Shown here in pieces: positions 1 to 9,155 of a stretch of DNA of 64,000 nt. The notes under the pieces were generated by a model that saw only the letters and a program-made list of their open reading frames with translations, was not told where the DNA came from and did not search any database. A program made the position numbers and the translations under genes. Source of the DNA: Pantoea sp. Cy-639. Its GTDB lineage: Bacteria > Pseudomonadota > Gammaproteobacteria > Pseudomonadales > Pseudomonadaceae. The stretch is from contig NZ_VWXI01000010.1 of assembly GCF_011752525.1 (NCBI RefSeq), positions 1 to 64,000 of the forward strand, read 5' to 3'. Every line of letters begins with the position of its first letter. Within the stretch, counting starts at the first letter, position 1.

Positions 1-200
1 CGCCGATGGAGCGGTTGTTTCGTAGCCTGAAAACCGAATGGGTGCCGACGGTGGGCTACATGACGACGGCGTTGGCCGAGCAGGACATCGGGCGATATCT
101 CATGCAGCGGTACAACTGGACACGGCCACATCAGTACAACGGTTTCGTGCCGCCGGCGGTTGCTGAGGAAAAACTCAATTCTGTGTCCGGGAATTGTTGA
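1..200 (+). CDS. IS3-family transposase (OrfB), 3' end only
   Basis: The reading frame is open from the left edge to a TGA at 198-200 and encodes the C-terminal end of an IS3-type DDE integrase. Visible family features are the MERLFRSLKTEW stretch followed by a short helix and the YNWTRPHQYNGFVPP segment, which is the usual end of OrfB proteins ('YN..RPH..L...P'). The catalytic DDE residues must lie upstream of the window. It joins directly to REP repeats, so the right end of the insertion sequence probably lies just after the stop; I could not define its terminal repeat. Whether the upstream part is intact cannot be judged. Confidence 0.8.
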   Translation, partial: PMERLFRSLKTEWVPTVGYMTTALAEQDIGRYLMQRYNWTRPHQYNGFVPPAVAEEKLNSVSGNC

Positions 201-564
201 CCACTACACCCGGCGAACCCATGGCAGCCCTCACGCATCGCGGGCTTCGCCCGCTCCCACAGTTGTTTCGGGCCAGTCTCTCCTGTGGCATTGCCTGGTC
301 CGCCTTGTTGGCATGGCGAGGTTTCAGCGTGGGCGCTGCTGGCGCTTCGCCTGGCTTGAGACATGCACCCAGGCGTACAGCGGTACCCTCACAGGACTGC
401 ATCGCCCGAAACAGATGTGGGAGTGGGCGAAAGCCCGCGATGCGCCGCGCGGGCGGCGCTCGATCTCAAGAGCGCTACAACTCTCCCGGCGAACCCATGG
501 CAGCCCTCACGCATCGCGGGCTTTCGCCCACTCCCACAGTTGTTTTACCTTGGTCAGTGAGGCG
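201..564. repeat. REP-bounded repeat region, copy 1 of the 150-bp element
   Basis: No gene is supported here. The stretch holds REP-type palindromes (GGGCTTTCGCCCACTCCCAC and its inverse) around an internal 150-bp unit at 264-413. That unit starts with TGTTTCGGGC and ends with the exact inverse, GCCCGAAACA. The same unit occurs at 28412-28561 and 28790-28939. Short open frames in all six frames are a product of the repeat and are not genes. Confidence 0.85.
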
Positions 565-1662
565 TCAGGCCTGCCTTAGCCGTGGATAATCCGTATAGCC
601 CTCGGCGCCATTGGCATAGTCGAACTGCGCCCGGTGCTCGTTCAATGGCGCCTGGCGCTTGAGCCGTTCGACCAGGTCCGGGTTGGCGATGAACGCACGG
701 CCAAACGCCACGGCATCGATCAGCCCGCGCTGCAGCAGATCTTCGGCCTTGTCCGCATCGTAGCCACCGGCGGCAACGATCACCCCCGGATACGCCCGGC
801 GGATCGCCTGGCGGAATTCGTCGCGCAGCGGCTTGCCACCCGACCAGTCCGGTTCGGACAGGTGCAGATAGGCCAGGTTGCGCTTGGCCAGCTCGCCGAT
901 CAGGTACAGGCCGGCAGCTTCCTGGTCTTCGCCGTTGTCCACGCCGTTGAACCCGCCCAACGGGAAGATGCGGATGCCGACACGCTCGGCGCTCCACTGG
1001 GCGATCGCCGCGTCCACGGCTTCGAGAACGATACGCGCACGGTTCTCGACGCTGCCGCCGTAGCGGTCGTCGCGCACGTTGGCGCTGGGGGTGAGGAACT
1101 GGTGCAACAGATAGCCATGGGCGGCATGCAGCTCGATGAAGTCGAAGCCGGCCTCGCGGGCATTGGCGGCGGCCTGGCCGAAGTCGGCGACGATGCCGGC
1201 GATTTCGGCTTCGCTCAGGGCGCGCGGAGGCGAGGTTTGCACACGAACCACGTTGCGCTGCGCATCCCGCAGCGAGGTGCGGGCATTGGCCGGCAGCGCC
1301 GAAGGCGCCACCGGGGCCTGGCCATCGGGCTGCAGCGAGGTGTGCGAGACCCGGCCGGTATGCCAGACCTGCACGGCGCTGTGGCCGCCGTCGGCATGGA
1401 TGCCAGCGTTGACCTGGCGCCAGCCTGCGATCTGCTCGGCGGTGTGGATGCCCGGCGAGCCGGAGTAGCCCTTGGCCTGGAACGAGATCTGCGTGGCTTC
1501 GCTGATGATCAGCCCGGCGCTGGCGCGCTGGCGGTAGTACTCGGCCATCAGCGGCGTGGGCACGTCGCCCGGCTCAAGGCTGCGCAGGCGGGTGAGCGGC
1601 GCCATGAAGACCCGGTTGGGCAGGGTGAGGGGGCCGAGTTTGAGGGGGTCGAACAATTTCAT
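565..1662 (-). CDS. Old Yellow Enzyme family NADH:flavin oxidoreductase (NemA/XenB-like)
   Basis: A 365-residue FMN-dependent ene-reductase of the Old Yellow Enzyme family. These cytosolic enzymes reduce activated C=C bonds, nitro compounds or N-ethylmaleimide with NAD(P)H. The sequence opens [23 protein letters not shown], the standard N-terminus. It carries the substrate/FMN motif [14 protein letters not shown] followed by N-x-R-x-D-x-YGGS-x-ENR, and a C-terminal FMN-phosphate loop ([16 protein letters not shown]). The start at MKLFDP fits family length; an ATG four codons upstream (1674) is an alternative and neither has a strong ribosome-binding site. The physiological substrate is unknown. 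It is separated from the next upstream gene by a REP pair. Confidence 0.9.
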   Translation of the reverse strand: MKLFDPLKLGPLTLPNRVFMAPLTRLRSLEPGDVPTPLMAEYYRQRASAGLIISEATQISFQAKGYSGSPGIHTAEQIAGWRQVNAGIHADGGHSAVQVWHTGRVSHTSLQPDGQAPVAPSALPANARTSLRDAQRNVVRVQTSPPRALSEAEIAGIVADFGQAAANAREAGFDFIELHAAHGYLLHQFLTPSANVRDDRYGGSVENRARIVLEAVDAAIAQWSAERVGIRIFPLGGFNGVDNGEDQEAAGLYLIGELAKRNLAYLHLSEPDWSGGKPLRDEFRQAIRRAYPGVIVAAGGYDADKAEDLLQRGLIDAVAFGRAFIANPDLVERLKRQAPLNEHRAQFDYANGAEGYTDYPRLRQA

Positions 1663-2012
1663 CGTAGATACCATCGCAAAGGTGGGTTGATGGCGCGAAC
1701 GATACCGAGGTGATTGGGGAAAGGGGGGACCGGGTGACCGGCAGCCAGGTCCCCAATGGGGAACATGTGGCTTGCAAGGGTGTTGGACAGCAGGCTGACA
1801 GGCGAGGATTTGTCCTTGAAACTCAGCGCTGGGGCTCGATCGTGGGGTAATACGCATCGGCCAATGCGCACCAGGGCTGCTGTGCAGCCCATCGCAGGCT
1901 GCGCCAGCTCCCACGGGGATTCAGTGGATCGATCTGGGCTGCTCCTGCTCCCACCAAGGCTGTATCGGCTGTGCCGGGAGCCTGTGGGAGCTGGCGAAGC
2001 CTGCGAGCGGCC
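1663..2012. repeat. REP pair (BIME-like) between two redox genes
   Basis: The 350-bp gap holds an inverted pair of REP sequences at 1887-1914 and 1981-2011, each reading GTGGGAGCTGG-C-G-A/C-AGCCTGCGA in its own direction. A GC-rich stretch without recognisable motifs lies on the left side. The right REP ends next to the stop codon of the aldo/keto reductase, where it may act as a transcription attenuator or mRNA stabiliser. No promoter was recognised. Confidence 0.65.
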
Positions 2013-3023
2013 TCAGGCGCGTGGCAGGCGGCCGCTGACGAAGTGCGCCACGTCGTTGAAGCCTGGTGTCGAGGCGTGCCCCGGGGTCACCAGCGAATCG
2101 ATGAAGGCTTCGTCCTCGGCACTGATCTTCACTTCCAGCGCACCGGCATAGGTGTCCCACTGCGCCTCGGTGCGCGGCCCGACGATGGCCGAGCTGACCA
2201 GGCGGTTGTTCAGCACCCAGGCGATGGCGAACTCGACGATGCCGACGCCCTTGGCCTCGGTATAGGCATGGATCTGCTGGGCGATCGACAGCGACTCCTG
2301 GCGCCACTCCACCTCGAGGATTCGCTTGTCCTGGCGCCCGGCGCGGCTGCCGGCGTCCGGCGTCGAGCCTGGTGCGTACTTGCCGCTGAGCACGCCACGG
2401 GCCAGCGGACTGAACGGCACCACGCCCAGCCCATGGTAAGCGGCGGCGGTCAGTTGCTCGGGCTCGGCCTGGCGGTTGACGATGTTGTACAGCGGCTGGC
2501 TCACCACCGGCTTGGCCACGCCCAGTCGCTCGGCGACGTTGCAGATCTCGGCGATGCGCCAGCCACGGAAGTTGGACACGCCCCAGTAGCGGATCTTGCC
2601 TTGGGCCAGCAGGTCGCCGATGGCACGCACGGTTTCTTCCAGCGGCACGCCGTGGTCTTCGCGGTGCAGGTAGTAGAGGTCCAGGTAGTCGGTGCCCAGG
2701 CGGGTAAGGCTGGCTTCGAGGGCGTTGAACAGGTGCTTGCGCGACAGCCCGCTGCGGTTCGGCACGCCGTCGACCGGGCCGTAGCCGGCCTTGGAGGCGA
2801 CGATCCAGTCGTGGCGGTTGCGTGCCACGGCCTCGCCGACGATCTCCTCCGAGCGCCCGCCATTGTAGACGTCGGCGGTGTCGACGAAGTTGATGCCCTG
2901 GTCCCAGGCCTTGTCGATGATGCGCAGGGCGTCTTCGTTGCAGGTCTGCTCGCCGAACATCATGCTGCCGAGGGTGAGGGCCGAGACCTGCAGGCCAGAC
3001 TGGCCGAGGGGGCGGTAGAGCAT
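2013..3023 (-). CDS. Aldo/keto reductase
   Basis: A 336-residue NADPH-dependent aldo/keto reductase of the YdhF/YghZ-like (AKR 11-14) type with a TIM-barrel fold. The catalytic tetrad is visible: Asp and Tyr in DTADVYNGG, Lys in VASKAGYG, and His in LYYLHREDH. The start MLYRPLGQSGLQVSALTLG is canonical and no longer form is needed. It lies in the same direction as the Old Yellow Enzyme gene but a REP pair separates them, so co-transcription is uncertain. Its substrate cannot be read from sequence. Confidence 0.9.
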   Translation of the reverse strand: MLYRPLGQSGLQVSALTLGSMMFGEQTCNEDALRIIDKAWDQGINFVDTADVYNGGRSEEIVGEAVARNRHDWIVASKAGYGPVDGVPNRSGLSRKHLFNALEASLTRLGTDYLDLYYLHREDHGVPLEETVRAIGDLLAQGKIRYWGVSNFRGWRIAEICNVAERLGVAKPVVSQPLYNIVNRQAEPEQLTAAAYHGLGVVPFSPLARGVLSGKYAPGSTPDAGSRAGRQDKRILEVEWRQESLSIAQQIHAYTEAKGVGIVEFAIAWVLNNRLVSSAIVGPRTEAQWDTYAGALEVKISAEDEAFIDSLVTPGHASTPGFNDVAHFVSGRLPRA

Positions 3024-3128
3024 CGCGAATCATCCTTTTCTGATAGTGAGAGGGAACTTGTTTTACACAGTTCATCCCAGCATTGAAAGGGTGATGGACG
3101 CGGCAAGGCCGCTCTGGCCGGTGCGTGC

Positions 3129-4661
3129 TCAATCCGACCAGGCATCGATCAACGCTCGCGCCTCACGGCTCGACAAGGGTCGCTTCAGGCGTTGCGAGAG
3201 CACCGCCATGGCCCGCGAAAAGCCCTTGGCGACCACGGCCTCGACCTGGTCGTCCAGGCACTGCAGGGCGATGAAGTCGCCGTGCTCCGGCTCGCCGACA
3301 TACTCGATGCGGTTCCAGCCAGTGCCATGGCCGAGTACCTCGTAGGTGCGTCCGTGCTGGTAGGTCCAGAAGAACGGCACGTCGTCGTAGCGGCGCCGCT
3401 CGCCGAGCATGTTGGCGGCTGCGATCACCCCGTGCTGCTGGGCCAGGCGCCAGTGCTCGATGCGCGTCGGACATCCGGCCAGGGGGAAGGTGGCGATATC
3501 GCCCGCCACCCAGAGGCCGTTGGTGGCCTGCAGGTGGGCATCGACCGGCACCGAACCATCCTCGGCCAGGGCCAGGCCATGCAGGCAGCCAGTGGCCGGC
3601 GTGACGCCGGTCGCCAGCAGCACCAGCGCCGTGGCCAGGCGCTCGCCATTGGTCAGTTGCACCGCCGCTACCCGCTCCTGGCCTGCAAAGGCCTGCACCT
3701 CGGTCGGGCCGTGGAATACCACGCCCTTGCGTTCGTGCAGCTCGCGCAGGGTACGGGCGATACGTTCGCCCAGCTGGCGGACCAGCGGCAGTGCGTGGCG
3801 GGTCACCACATGCACCTGCAGGCCGTACTTGCACAGGGCCGAGGCGGCCTCCAGGCCGATGAAGCCATCGCCGACGATCACCACCGGCTGCCCCGGCTCG
3901 GCCAGGTCGAGCAGGCGCGCGGCGTCGTCCCGCGAGCGCAGCACGCAGATGCCGGCCAATTGCACGCCCGGCAGCTCGGGGCGTCGCGGCTTGCCGCCGG
4001 TGGCCAGCAGGGCGGCGTCATAGCGCAGTCGCTGACCGTCGGCGAGCAGCAGCTCGCGCTGGCCGGCATCCACTGAGCGGACCTTGCCGTGCAGGCGCTG
4101 CAACTGGCCGCGGCGCAGGTCGTCCGGCTCCAGCAGGGTGGGTACTTCGTCGGGGGGCATCTGCCCGGCTATGACGTATTTGCTCAGTGCCGTGCGGTCG
4201 TAGGCGTTCGGCTGCTCCTGGTCGATCCACAACAGGCGGCCAGCGAAACCATGGTCGAGCAGGGTCGCCACGGCAGCACTGCCTGCGGCGCCGGCGCCGA
4301 TCACCACGAAGGTGCGCGCATCGCTGTGACGGGGCGGATGCGCCTCGGCCACGGGCTGGTCGTCGACCCAGACCTGGCCGTCCTTCAACTGCACCGGGTA
4401 ACGCCGCAGGTCGGCCAGGGCCGGTGGCTCGCACACCACGCCCTCGTCAACGGCGAACGCTGCCTTGTGCCAGGGGCATACCAGCAGGCCAGCGCAGACC
4501 ACCCCTTCGTCCAGTGGCGCGCCGGCATGGGGGCAGTTGCCCTGGTAGGCGCGTACCTGGTCGCCATGGCGCACCAGGATCAGTTCCTCGGCGCCAGCCT
4601 GGACCCGCAGCGGGCGGTGCTCGTCGAGTTGGGCCAGGTCGGCTACGGCATGCAGGGTCAT
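3129..4661 (-). CDS. Rieske-domain FAD-dependent oxidoreductase (AIFL/ferredoxin-reductase-like)
   Basis: A 510-residue fusion. Residues ~1-100 form a Rieske [2Fe-2S] domain with the two half-motifs C-P-H and C-P-W-H. The rest is a pyridine-nucleotide-disulfide reductase module with an FAD motif (VVIGAGAAGSAA) and an NAD motif (VVIVGDGFIGLEAA). This architecture matches AIFL-type proteins and ferredoxin reductases that pass electrons to oxygenases. The start at 4661 is chosen because GGAG lies seven bases upstream; an in-frame ATG at 4703 lacks that. No oxygenase partner lies next to it. A stand-alone detoxification role is equally possible. Confidence 0.85.
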   Translation of the reverse strand: MTLHAVADLAQLDEHRPLRVQAGAEELILVRHGDQVRAYQGNCPHAGAPLDEGVVCAGLLVCPWHKAAFAVDEGVVCEPPALADLRRYPVQLKDGQVWVDDQPVAEAHPPRHSDARTFVVIGAGAAGSAAVATLLDHGFAGRLLWIDQEQPNAYDRTALSKYVIAGQMPPDEVPTLLEPDDLRRGQLQRLHGKVRSVDAGQRELLLADGQRLRYDAALLATGGKPRRPELPGVQLAGICVLRSRDDAARLLDLAEPGQPVVIVGDGFIGLEAASALCKYGLQVHVVTRHALPLVRQLGERIARTLRELHERKGVVFHGPTEVQAFAGQERVAAVQLTNGERLATALVLLATGVTPATGCLHGLALAEDGSVPVDAHLQATNGLWVAGDIATFPLAGCPTRIEHWRLAQQHGVIAAANMLGERRRYDDVPFFWTYQHGRTYEVLGHGTGWNRIEYVGEPEHGDFIALQCLDDQVEAVVAKGFSRAMAVLSQRLKRPLSSREARALIDAWSD

Positions 4662-4793
4662 GGGCGTTCTCCAGGGCCGGTGGGCGAGGGGCATCGTGTT
4701 CATTTGACGCTAGTCCAGAAAGGAAGTGCGACGGCCCGACGACTGGAGCGACGGAGCTTACAAACCTTCACAAAAAGTTCAAATGAGACAAAA

Positions 4794-4822
4794 TTGACTC
4801 AAAGAGTATTGCGAAGTACCAT
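4794..4822 (+). promoter_or_regulatory. Predicted sigma-70 promoter of the RND efflux operon
   Basis: TTGACT at 4794-4799 and TACCAT at 4817-4822 are separated by 17 bp in an AT-richer stretch, about 38 bp upstream of the adaptor start codon. The hexamers are reasonable matches to the housekeeping consensus. No regulator binding site was identified and no regulator gene is adjacent. Confidence 0.5.
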
Positions 4823-4859
4823 TCGCGCCGTTTTCAAATCAAAGGCTCCGGGTGACGAC

Positions 4860-6011
4860 ATGGGCAACTTGCGTGCAATTGGGATGGCCAGCTGGCTGGC
4901 GACGGCGATCGCCCTCGCTGGCTGCGGCGCTGCGGACGAACCGCAGGCCATGGCTGAAACGGCGTTTGCGGTGGAAACCGTGACCGTGGCCAGCGAGCAG
5001 CTGGCCCTGGCCTCGACCCTGCCGGGTCGGGTCGAACCGATGCGGGTGGCCGAAGTGCGTGCCCGGGTGGCAGGCATCGTCCTGCACAAGCGCTTCGAGG
5101 AAGGCGCCGACGTCAAGGCCGGCGACGTGCTGTTCCAGATCGACCCGGCGCCGTTCAAGGCCGCGCTGGCCCGCGCCGAGGGCGATCTGGCCCGGGCCCA
5201 GGCCGTGCAGCAGGAGGCTCAGGCCCGGGTCAAGCGCTATGCGCCGCTGGTGAAGATCGAGGCCGTCAGCCAGCAGGACTTCGACAGCGCCACCGCCGAG
5301 CTGCGCAGCGCCCAGGCGGCGGTCCGCTCGGCCCAGGCCGACGTGCAGAGCGCGCGACTGAACCTGGGCTATGCCACGGTCACCGCACCGATTTCCGGGC
5401 GTATTGGCCGGGCCCTGGCCACCGAGGGCGCACTGGTCGGGCAGGGCGATGCCACGCTGATGGCGCGGATCCAGCAGCTCGACCCGATCTATGTCGACTT
5501 CACCCAGTCCGCCGCCGATGCCCTGCGCCTGCGCCAGGCCCTCAAGGACGGCGCCCTGGCCAGTGGTGACGACAAGGCCCTGACCGCCCAGGTCGAAGGC
5601 ACCGACTACCAGCGCCAGGGCGCGCTGATGTTCACCGATGTGGCGGTCGACCGTAGCACCGGCCAGGTGACCCTGCGCGGTCGTTTCGACAACGCCGACG
5701 GCATTCTGCTGCCCGGCATGTATGTGCGCGTGCGCACTCCGCAGGGCACCGACCAGCAGGCCATCCTGGTGCCGCAGCGCGCGGTGCAGCGTGGCAACGA
5801 CGGCGAGGCACGGGTGATGGTGGTCGGTACCGGCAACCTGGCCGAGGCCCGCAGCGTGCGCACCGGCGTGATGCAAGGCTCGCGCTGGCAGATCACCGAG
5901 GGGTTGCGCGCGGGCGACCAGGTCATCGTCGGCAGCCCGGCCGGCCTGGCCGCGGGCATGCCGGTGCTACCGGCCCAGGCCCAGCAGGCGCAACAGGCCG
6001 CGGCGCACTAA
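4860..6011 (+). CDS. RND efflux periplasmic adaptor (membrane fusion lipoprotein)
   Basis: A 383-residue HlyD/MexA-type adaptor that bridges the inner-membrane RND pump and the outer-membrane channel. The start is ATG at 4860, giving a lipoprotein signal with lipobox LAGC at about residue 22. The order of domains is typical: barrel-sandwich hybrid halves around VRARVAGIVLHKRFEEGADVKAGDVLFQIDP and LNLGYATVTAPISGRIG, an alpha-hairpin between them (about residues 100-160), and a beta-barrel ending QAILVPQRAVQRG. It is the first gene of a three-gene operon; 15 bp separate it from the pump gene. Confidence 0.93.
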   Translation: MGNLRAIGMASWLATAIALAGCGAADEPQAMAETAFAVETVTVASEQLALASTLPGRVEPMRVAEVRARVAGIVLHKRFEEGADVKAGDVLFQIDPAPFKAALARAEGDLARAQAVQQEAQARVKRYAPLVKIEAVSQQDFDSATAELRSAQAAVRSAQADVQSARLNLGYATVTAPISGRIGRALATEGALVGQGDATLMARIQQLDPIYVDFTQSAADALRLRQALKDGALASGDDKALTAQVEGTDYQRQGALMFTDVAVDRSTGQVTLRGRFDNADGILLPGMYVRVRTPQGTDQQAILVPQRAVQRGNDGEARVMVVGTGNLAEARSVRTGVMQGSRWQITEGLRAGDQVIVGSPAGLAAGMPVLPAQAQQAQQAAAH

Positions 6012-6026
6012 GACGAGGTTAGCGAG

Positions 6027-9000
6027 ATGTCCAAGTTCTTCATCAATCGGCCGAACTTCGCCTGGGTCGTGGCGCTGTTCATTTCCCTGGCCGGCCTGCT
6101 GGTGATCCCGGCACTGCCGGTGGCCCAGTACCCCAGCGTGGCACCGCCGCAGATTTCCATCAACGCCGCCTACCCGGGCGCGTCGGCCAAGGTGATGGTC
6201 GAGTCGGTGACCAGCATCATCGAGGAGTCGCTCAACGGCGCCAAGGGCCTGCTGTACTACGAGTCCACCAACAACTCCAACGGCGTCGCCGAGGTGCTGG
6301 TGACCTTCGAGCCGGGCACCGACCCGGACATGGCCCAGGTCGACGTGCAGAACCGCCTGAAGAAGGCCGAGGCGCGCATGCCCCAGGCCGTGCTGACCCA
6401 GGGGCTGAAGGTCGAGCAGGCGAGCTCCGGTTTTCTGTTGATCTACGCCCTGACCAGCAAGGCGGGCGACAAGGGTGATACCACCGCCCTGGCCGACTAT
6501 GCCGCGCGCAACATCAACAACGAGCTGCTGCGCGTGCCTGGCGTGGGCAAGTTGCAGTTCTTCGCCTCGGAAGCGGCGATGCGGGTGTGGGTCGATCCGC
6601 AGAAACTGGTGGGCTATGGCTTGTCCATCGACGACATCGGCAACGCCATCCGTGGCCAGAACGTCCAGGTACCGGCCGGCAGCTTCGGCAGCACGCCGGG
6701 CGCCAGCGAACAGGAGCTGACCGCGACCCTGGCCGTGCAAGGCACCCTGGAAACCCCCGAGGCGTTCGCCGGTATCGTCCTGCGCGCCAACCCGGACGGC
6801 TCCAGCGTGCGCCTGGGCGATGTCGCGCGCATGGCCATCGGTAGCGAGAACTACAACCTGTCCGCACGCCTTGACGGTCATCCGGCCGTGGCCGGCGCGG
6901 TGCAGCTGGCGCCCGGCGCCAATGCCATCCAGACCGCGACGCTGGTCAAGGAGCGCCTGGCCGAGCTGTCGCAGTTCTTCCCGGAAGGCGTCGAATACTC
7001 GGTGCCCTACGACACCTCGCGCTTCGTCGACGTGGCCATCGAGAAGGTGATCCACACCTTGATCGAAGCCATGGTGCTGGTGTTCCTGGTGATGTTCCTG
7101 TTCCTGCAGAACGTGCGCTACACCCTGATCCCGTCGATCGTGGTGCCGGTGTGCCTGCTCGGCACGCTGATGATCATGAAGCTGCTCGGCTTCTCGGTGA
7201 ACATGATGACCATGTTCGGCATGGTACTGGCCATCGGCATCCTGGTGGACGACGCCATCGTCGTGGTGGAGAACGTCGAGCGCCTGATGGCCGAGGAAGG
7301 GCTGTCGCCAGTGGCGGCGACGATCAAGGCGATGGGGCAGGTGTCCGGGGCGATCATCGGCATCACCCTGGTGCTGTCGGCGGTGTTCCTGCCACTGGCG
7401 TTCATGTCCGGCTCGGTAGGGGTGATCTACCAGCAGTTCTCGGTGTCGCTGGCGGTGTCGATCCTGTTCTCCGGCTTCCTCGCCCTGACCTTCACCCCGG
7501 CGCTGTGCGCCACCTTGCTCAAGCCGGTGCCTCACGGTCACCACGAGAAGGGCGGTTTCTTCGGCGCGTTCAACCGCGGTTTCGCCCGCCTCACCGAGCG
7601 CTACTCGGTGATGAACAGCGCCCTGGTAGCCCGCGCCGGGCGCTGGATGCTGGCCTATGTCGGGATCCTGGTGGTGCTCGGCTATTCCTACCTGCGCCTG
7701 CCGGAAGCCTTCGTGCCTGCCGAGGACCTGGGCTACAGCATCGTCGACGTGCAGTTGCCACCGGGCGCCAGCCGGGTGCGCACCGACCACACCGCCGAAG
7801 CGCTGGAGCAATACCTGATGTCCCGCGAGGCGACGGCCAACTCGTTCATCGTCAGTGGCTTCAGCTTCTCGGGCCAGGGTGACAACGCCGCGCTGGCGTT
7901 CCCTACCTACAAGGACTGGTCCGAACGCAGCAAGGCGCAGTCGGCCGAGGCGGAGACCGCGGCGATCAACGCGCGGTTCGCCGCCAACGGCGACGGTACC
8001 ATCACCGCGGTCATGCCGCCGCCGATCGACGGCCTGGGCAACTCCGGCGGTTTCGCCTTGCGCCTGATGGACCGTGGCGGCCTCGGCCGCGAGGCCTTGC
8101 TGGCCGCCCGTGACCAACTGCTGGCCCGCGCCAACGGCAACCCGGTGATCCTCTACGCGATGATGGAAGGCCTGGCCGAGGCGCCGCAGCTGCGGGTGCA
8201 GATCGACCGCGAGAAGGCGCGCGCCCTGGGCGTGAACTTCGAGTCGATCAACAACACCCTGGCCACTGCTTTCGGCTCGGCGGTGATCAACGACTTCACC
8301 AACGCCGGGCGCCAGCAGCGCGTGGTGGTGCAGGCCGAGCAGGGCGAGCGGATGACCCCGGAAAGCGTGCTGCGCCTCTATGCGCCGAACGCCAGCGGCG
8401 AGCAGGTGCCGTTCAGCGCCTTCGTCACCACCCGTTGGGAAGAGGGCCCGGTGCAACTGGTGCGCTACAACGGCTACCCGTCGATCCGTATCGCCGGTGA
8501 TGCCGCACCGGGGCACAGCACCGGCCAGGCGATGGCCGAGATGGAGCGACTGGTCAGCGAACTGCCGCCGGGAATCGGCTATGCCTGGACCGGCCTGTCG
8601 TACCAGGAGAAGGTCTCCAGCGGTCAGGCCGCCGGCCTGTTCGCCCTGGCCATCCTGGTGGTGTTCCTGCTGCTGGTGGCGTTGTACGAAAGCTGGGCGA
8701 TCCCGTTGACGGTGATGCTGATCGTGCCGATCGGCGCCCTGGGCGCGGTATGGGCGGTGCTGCTCACCGGCATGCCCAACGACGTGTACTTCAAGGTCGG
8801 GCTGATCACCATCATCGGCCTGGCGGCGAAGAACGCCATCCTGATCGTCGAGTTCGCCAAGGAACTGTGGGAGAAGGGCTACAGCCTGCGTGACGCCGCC
8901 ATCGAGGCCGCCCGCCTGCGCTTCCGTCCGATCGTCATGACTTCCATGGCCTTCATCCTCGGCGTGGTGCCACTGGCCATCGCCACCGGTGCCGGCGCAG

Positions 9001-9155
9001 CCAGCCAGCGCGCCATCGGCACCGGGGTGATCGGCGGCATGCTCAGTGCCACCCTGCTGGGCGTGGTGTTCGTGCCGATCTGTTTCGTCTGGGTGCTGAC
9101 GCTGCTCAAGCGCAAGCCGGCGCCTGTGCAACACGCTGTCGAGGTGGCGAAGTGA
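6027..9155 (+). CDS. RND multidrug efflux transporter (HAE1 family inner-membrane pump)
   Basis: A 1042-residue proton-driven efflux pump of the AcrB/MexB superfamily with the usual 12-TM plan and two large periplasmic loops. The proton relay is present: paired Asp in [16 protein letters not shown] (TM4, near residue 410) and Lys in [14 protein letters not shown] (TM10). The sequence diverges clearly from MexB and MexF in the first periplasmic loop, so I do not give a specific name. It lies between adaptor and channel genes and its stop overlaps the start of the channel gene. Substrates cannot be deduced. Confidence 0.95.
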   Translation: MSKFFINRPNFAWVVALFISLAGLLVIPALPVAQYPSVAPPQISINAAYPGASAKVMVESVTSIIEESLNGAKGLLYYESTNNSNGVAEVLVTFEPGTDPDMAQVDVQNRLKKAEARMPQAVLTQGLKVEQASSGFLLIYALTSKAGDKGDTTALADYAARNINNELLRVPGVGKLQFFASEAAMRVWVDPQKLVGYGLSIDDIGNAIRGQNVQVPAGSFGSTPGASEQELTATLAVQGTLETPEAFAGIVLRANPDGSSVRLGDVARMAIGSENYNLSARLDGHPAVAGAVQLAPGANAIQTATLVKERLAELSQFFPEGVEYSVPYDTSRFVDVAIEKVIHTLIEAMVLVFLVMFLFLQNVRYTLIPSIVVPVCLLGTLMIMKLLGFSVNMMTMFGMVLAIGILVDDAIVVVENVERLMAEEGLSPVAATIKAMGQVSGAIIGITLVLSAVFLPLAFMSGSVGVIYQQFSVSLAVSILFSGFLALTFTPALCATLLKPVPHGHHEKGGFFGAFNRGFARLTERYSVMNSALVARAGRWMLAYVGILVVLGYSYLRLPEAFVPAEDLGYSIVDVQLPPGASRVRTDHTAEALEQYLMSREATANSFIVSGFSFSGQGDNAALAFPTYKDWSERSKAQSAEAETAAINARFAANGDGTITAVMPPPIDGLGNSGGFALRLMDRGGLGREALLAARDQLLARANGNPVILYAMMEGLAEAPQLRVQIDREKARALGVNFESINNTLATAFGSAVINDFTNAGRQQRVVVQAEQGERMTPESVLRLYAPNASGEQVPFSAFVTTRWEEGPVQLVRYNGYPSIRIAGDAAPGHSTGQAMAEMERLVSELPPGIGYAWTGLSYQEKVSSGQAAGLFALAILVVFLLLVALYESWAIPLTVMLIVPIGALGAVWAVLLTGMPNDVYFKVGLITIIGLAAKNAILIVEFAKELWEKGYSLRDAAIEAARLRFRPIVMTSMAFILGVVPLAIATGAGAASQRAIGTGVIGGMLSATLLGVVFVPICFVWVLTLLKRKPAPVQHAVEVAK

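Noticed and set aside
160..589. Several 60-140-codon frames in the first 600 bases on both strands
   Set aside because: They run through REP palindromes and the 150-bp repeat and recur with changes at 28.3-28.9 kb; this is repeat sequence, not coding.
5967..9134. A 1055-codon frame opposite the RND pump gene
   Set aside because: It is the antisense shadow of the pump gene; the peptide is His/Gln/Gly-rich low complexity, and the plus strand has full family motifs.
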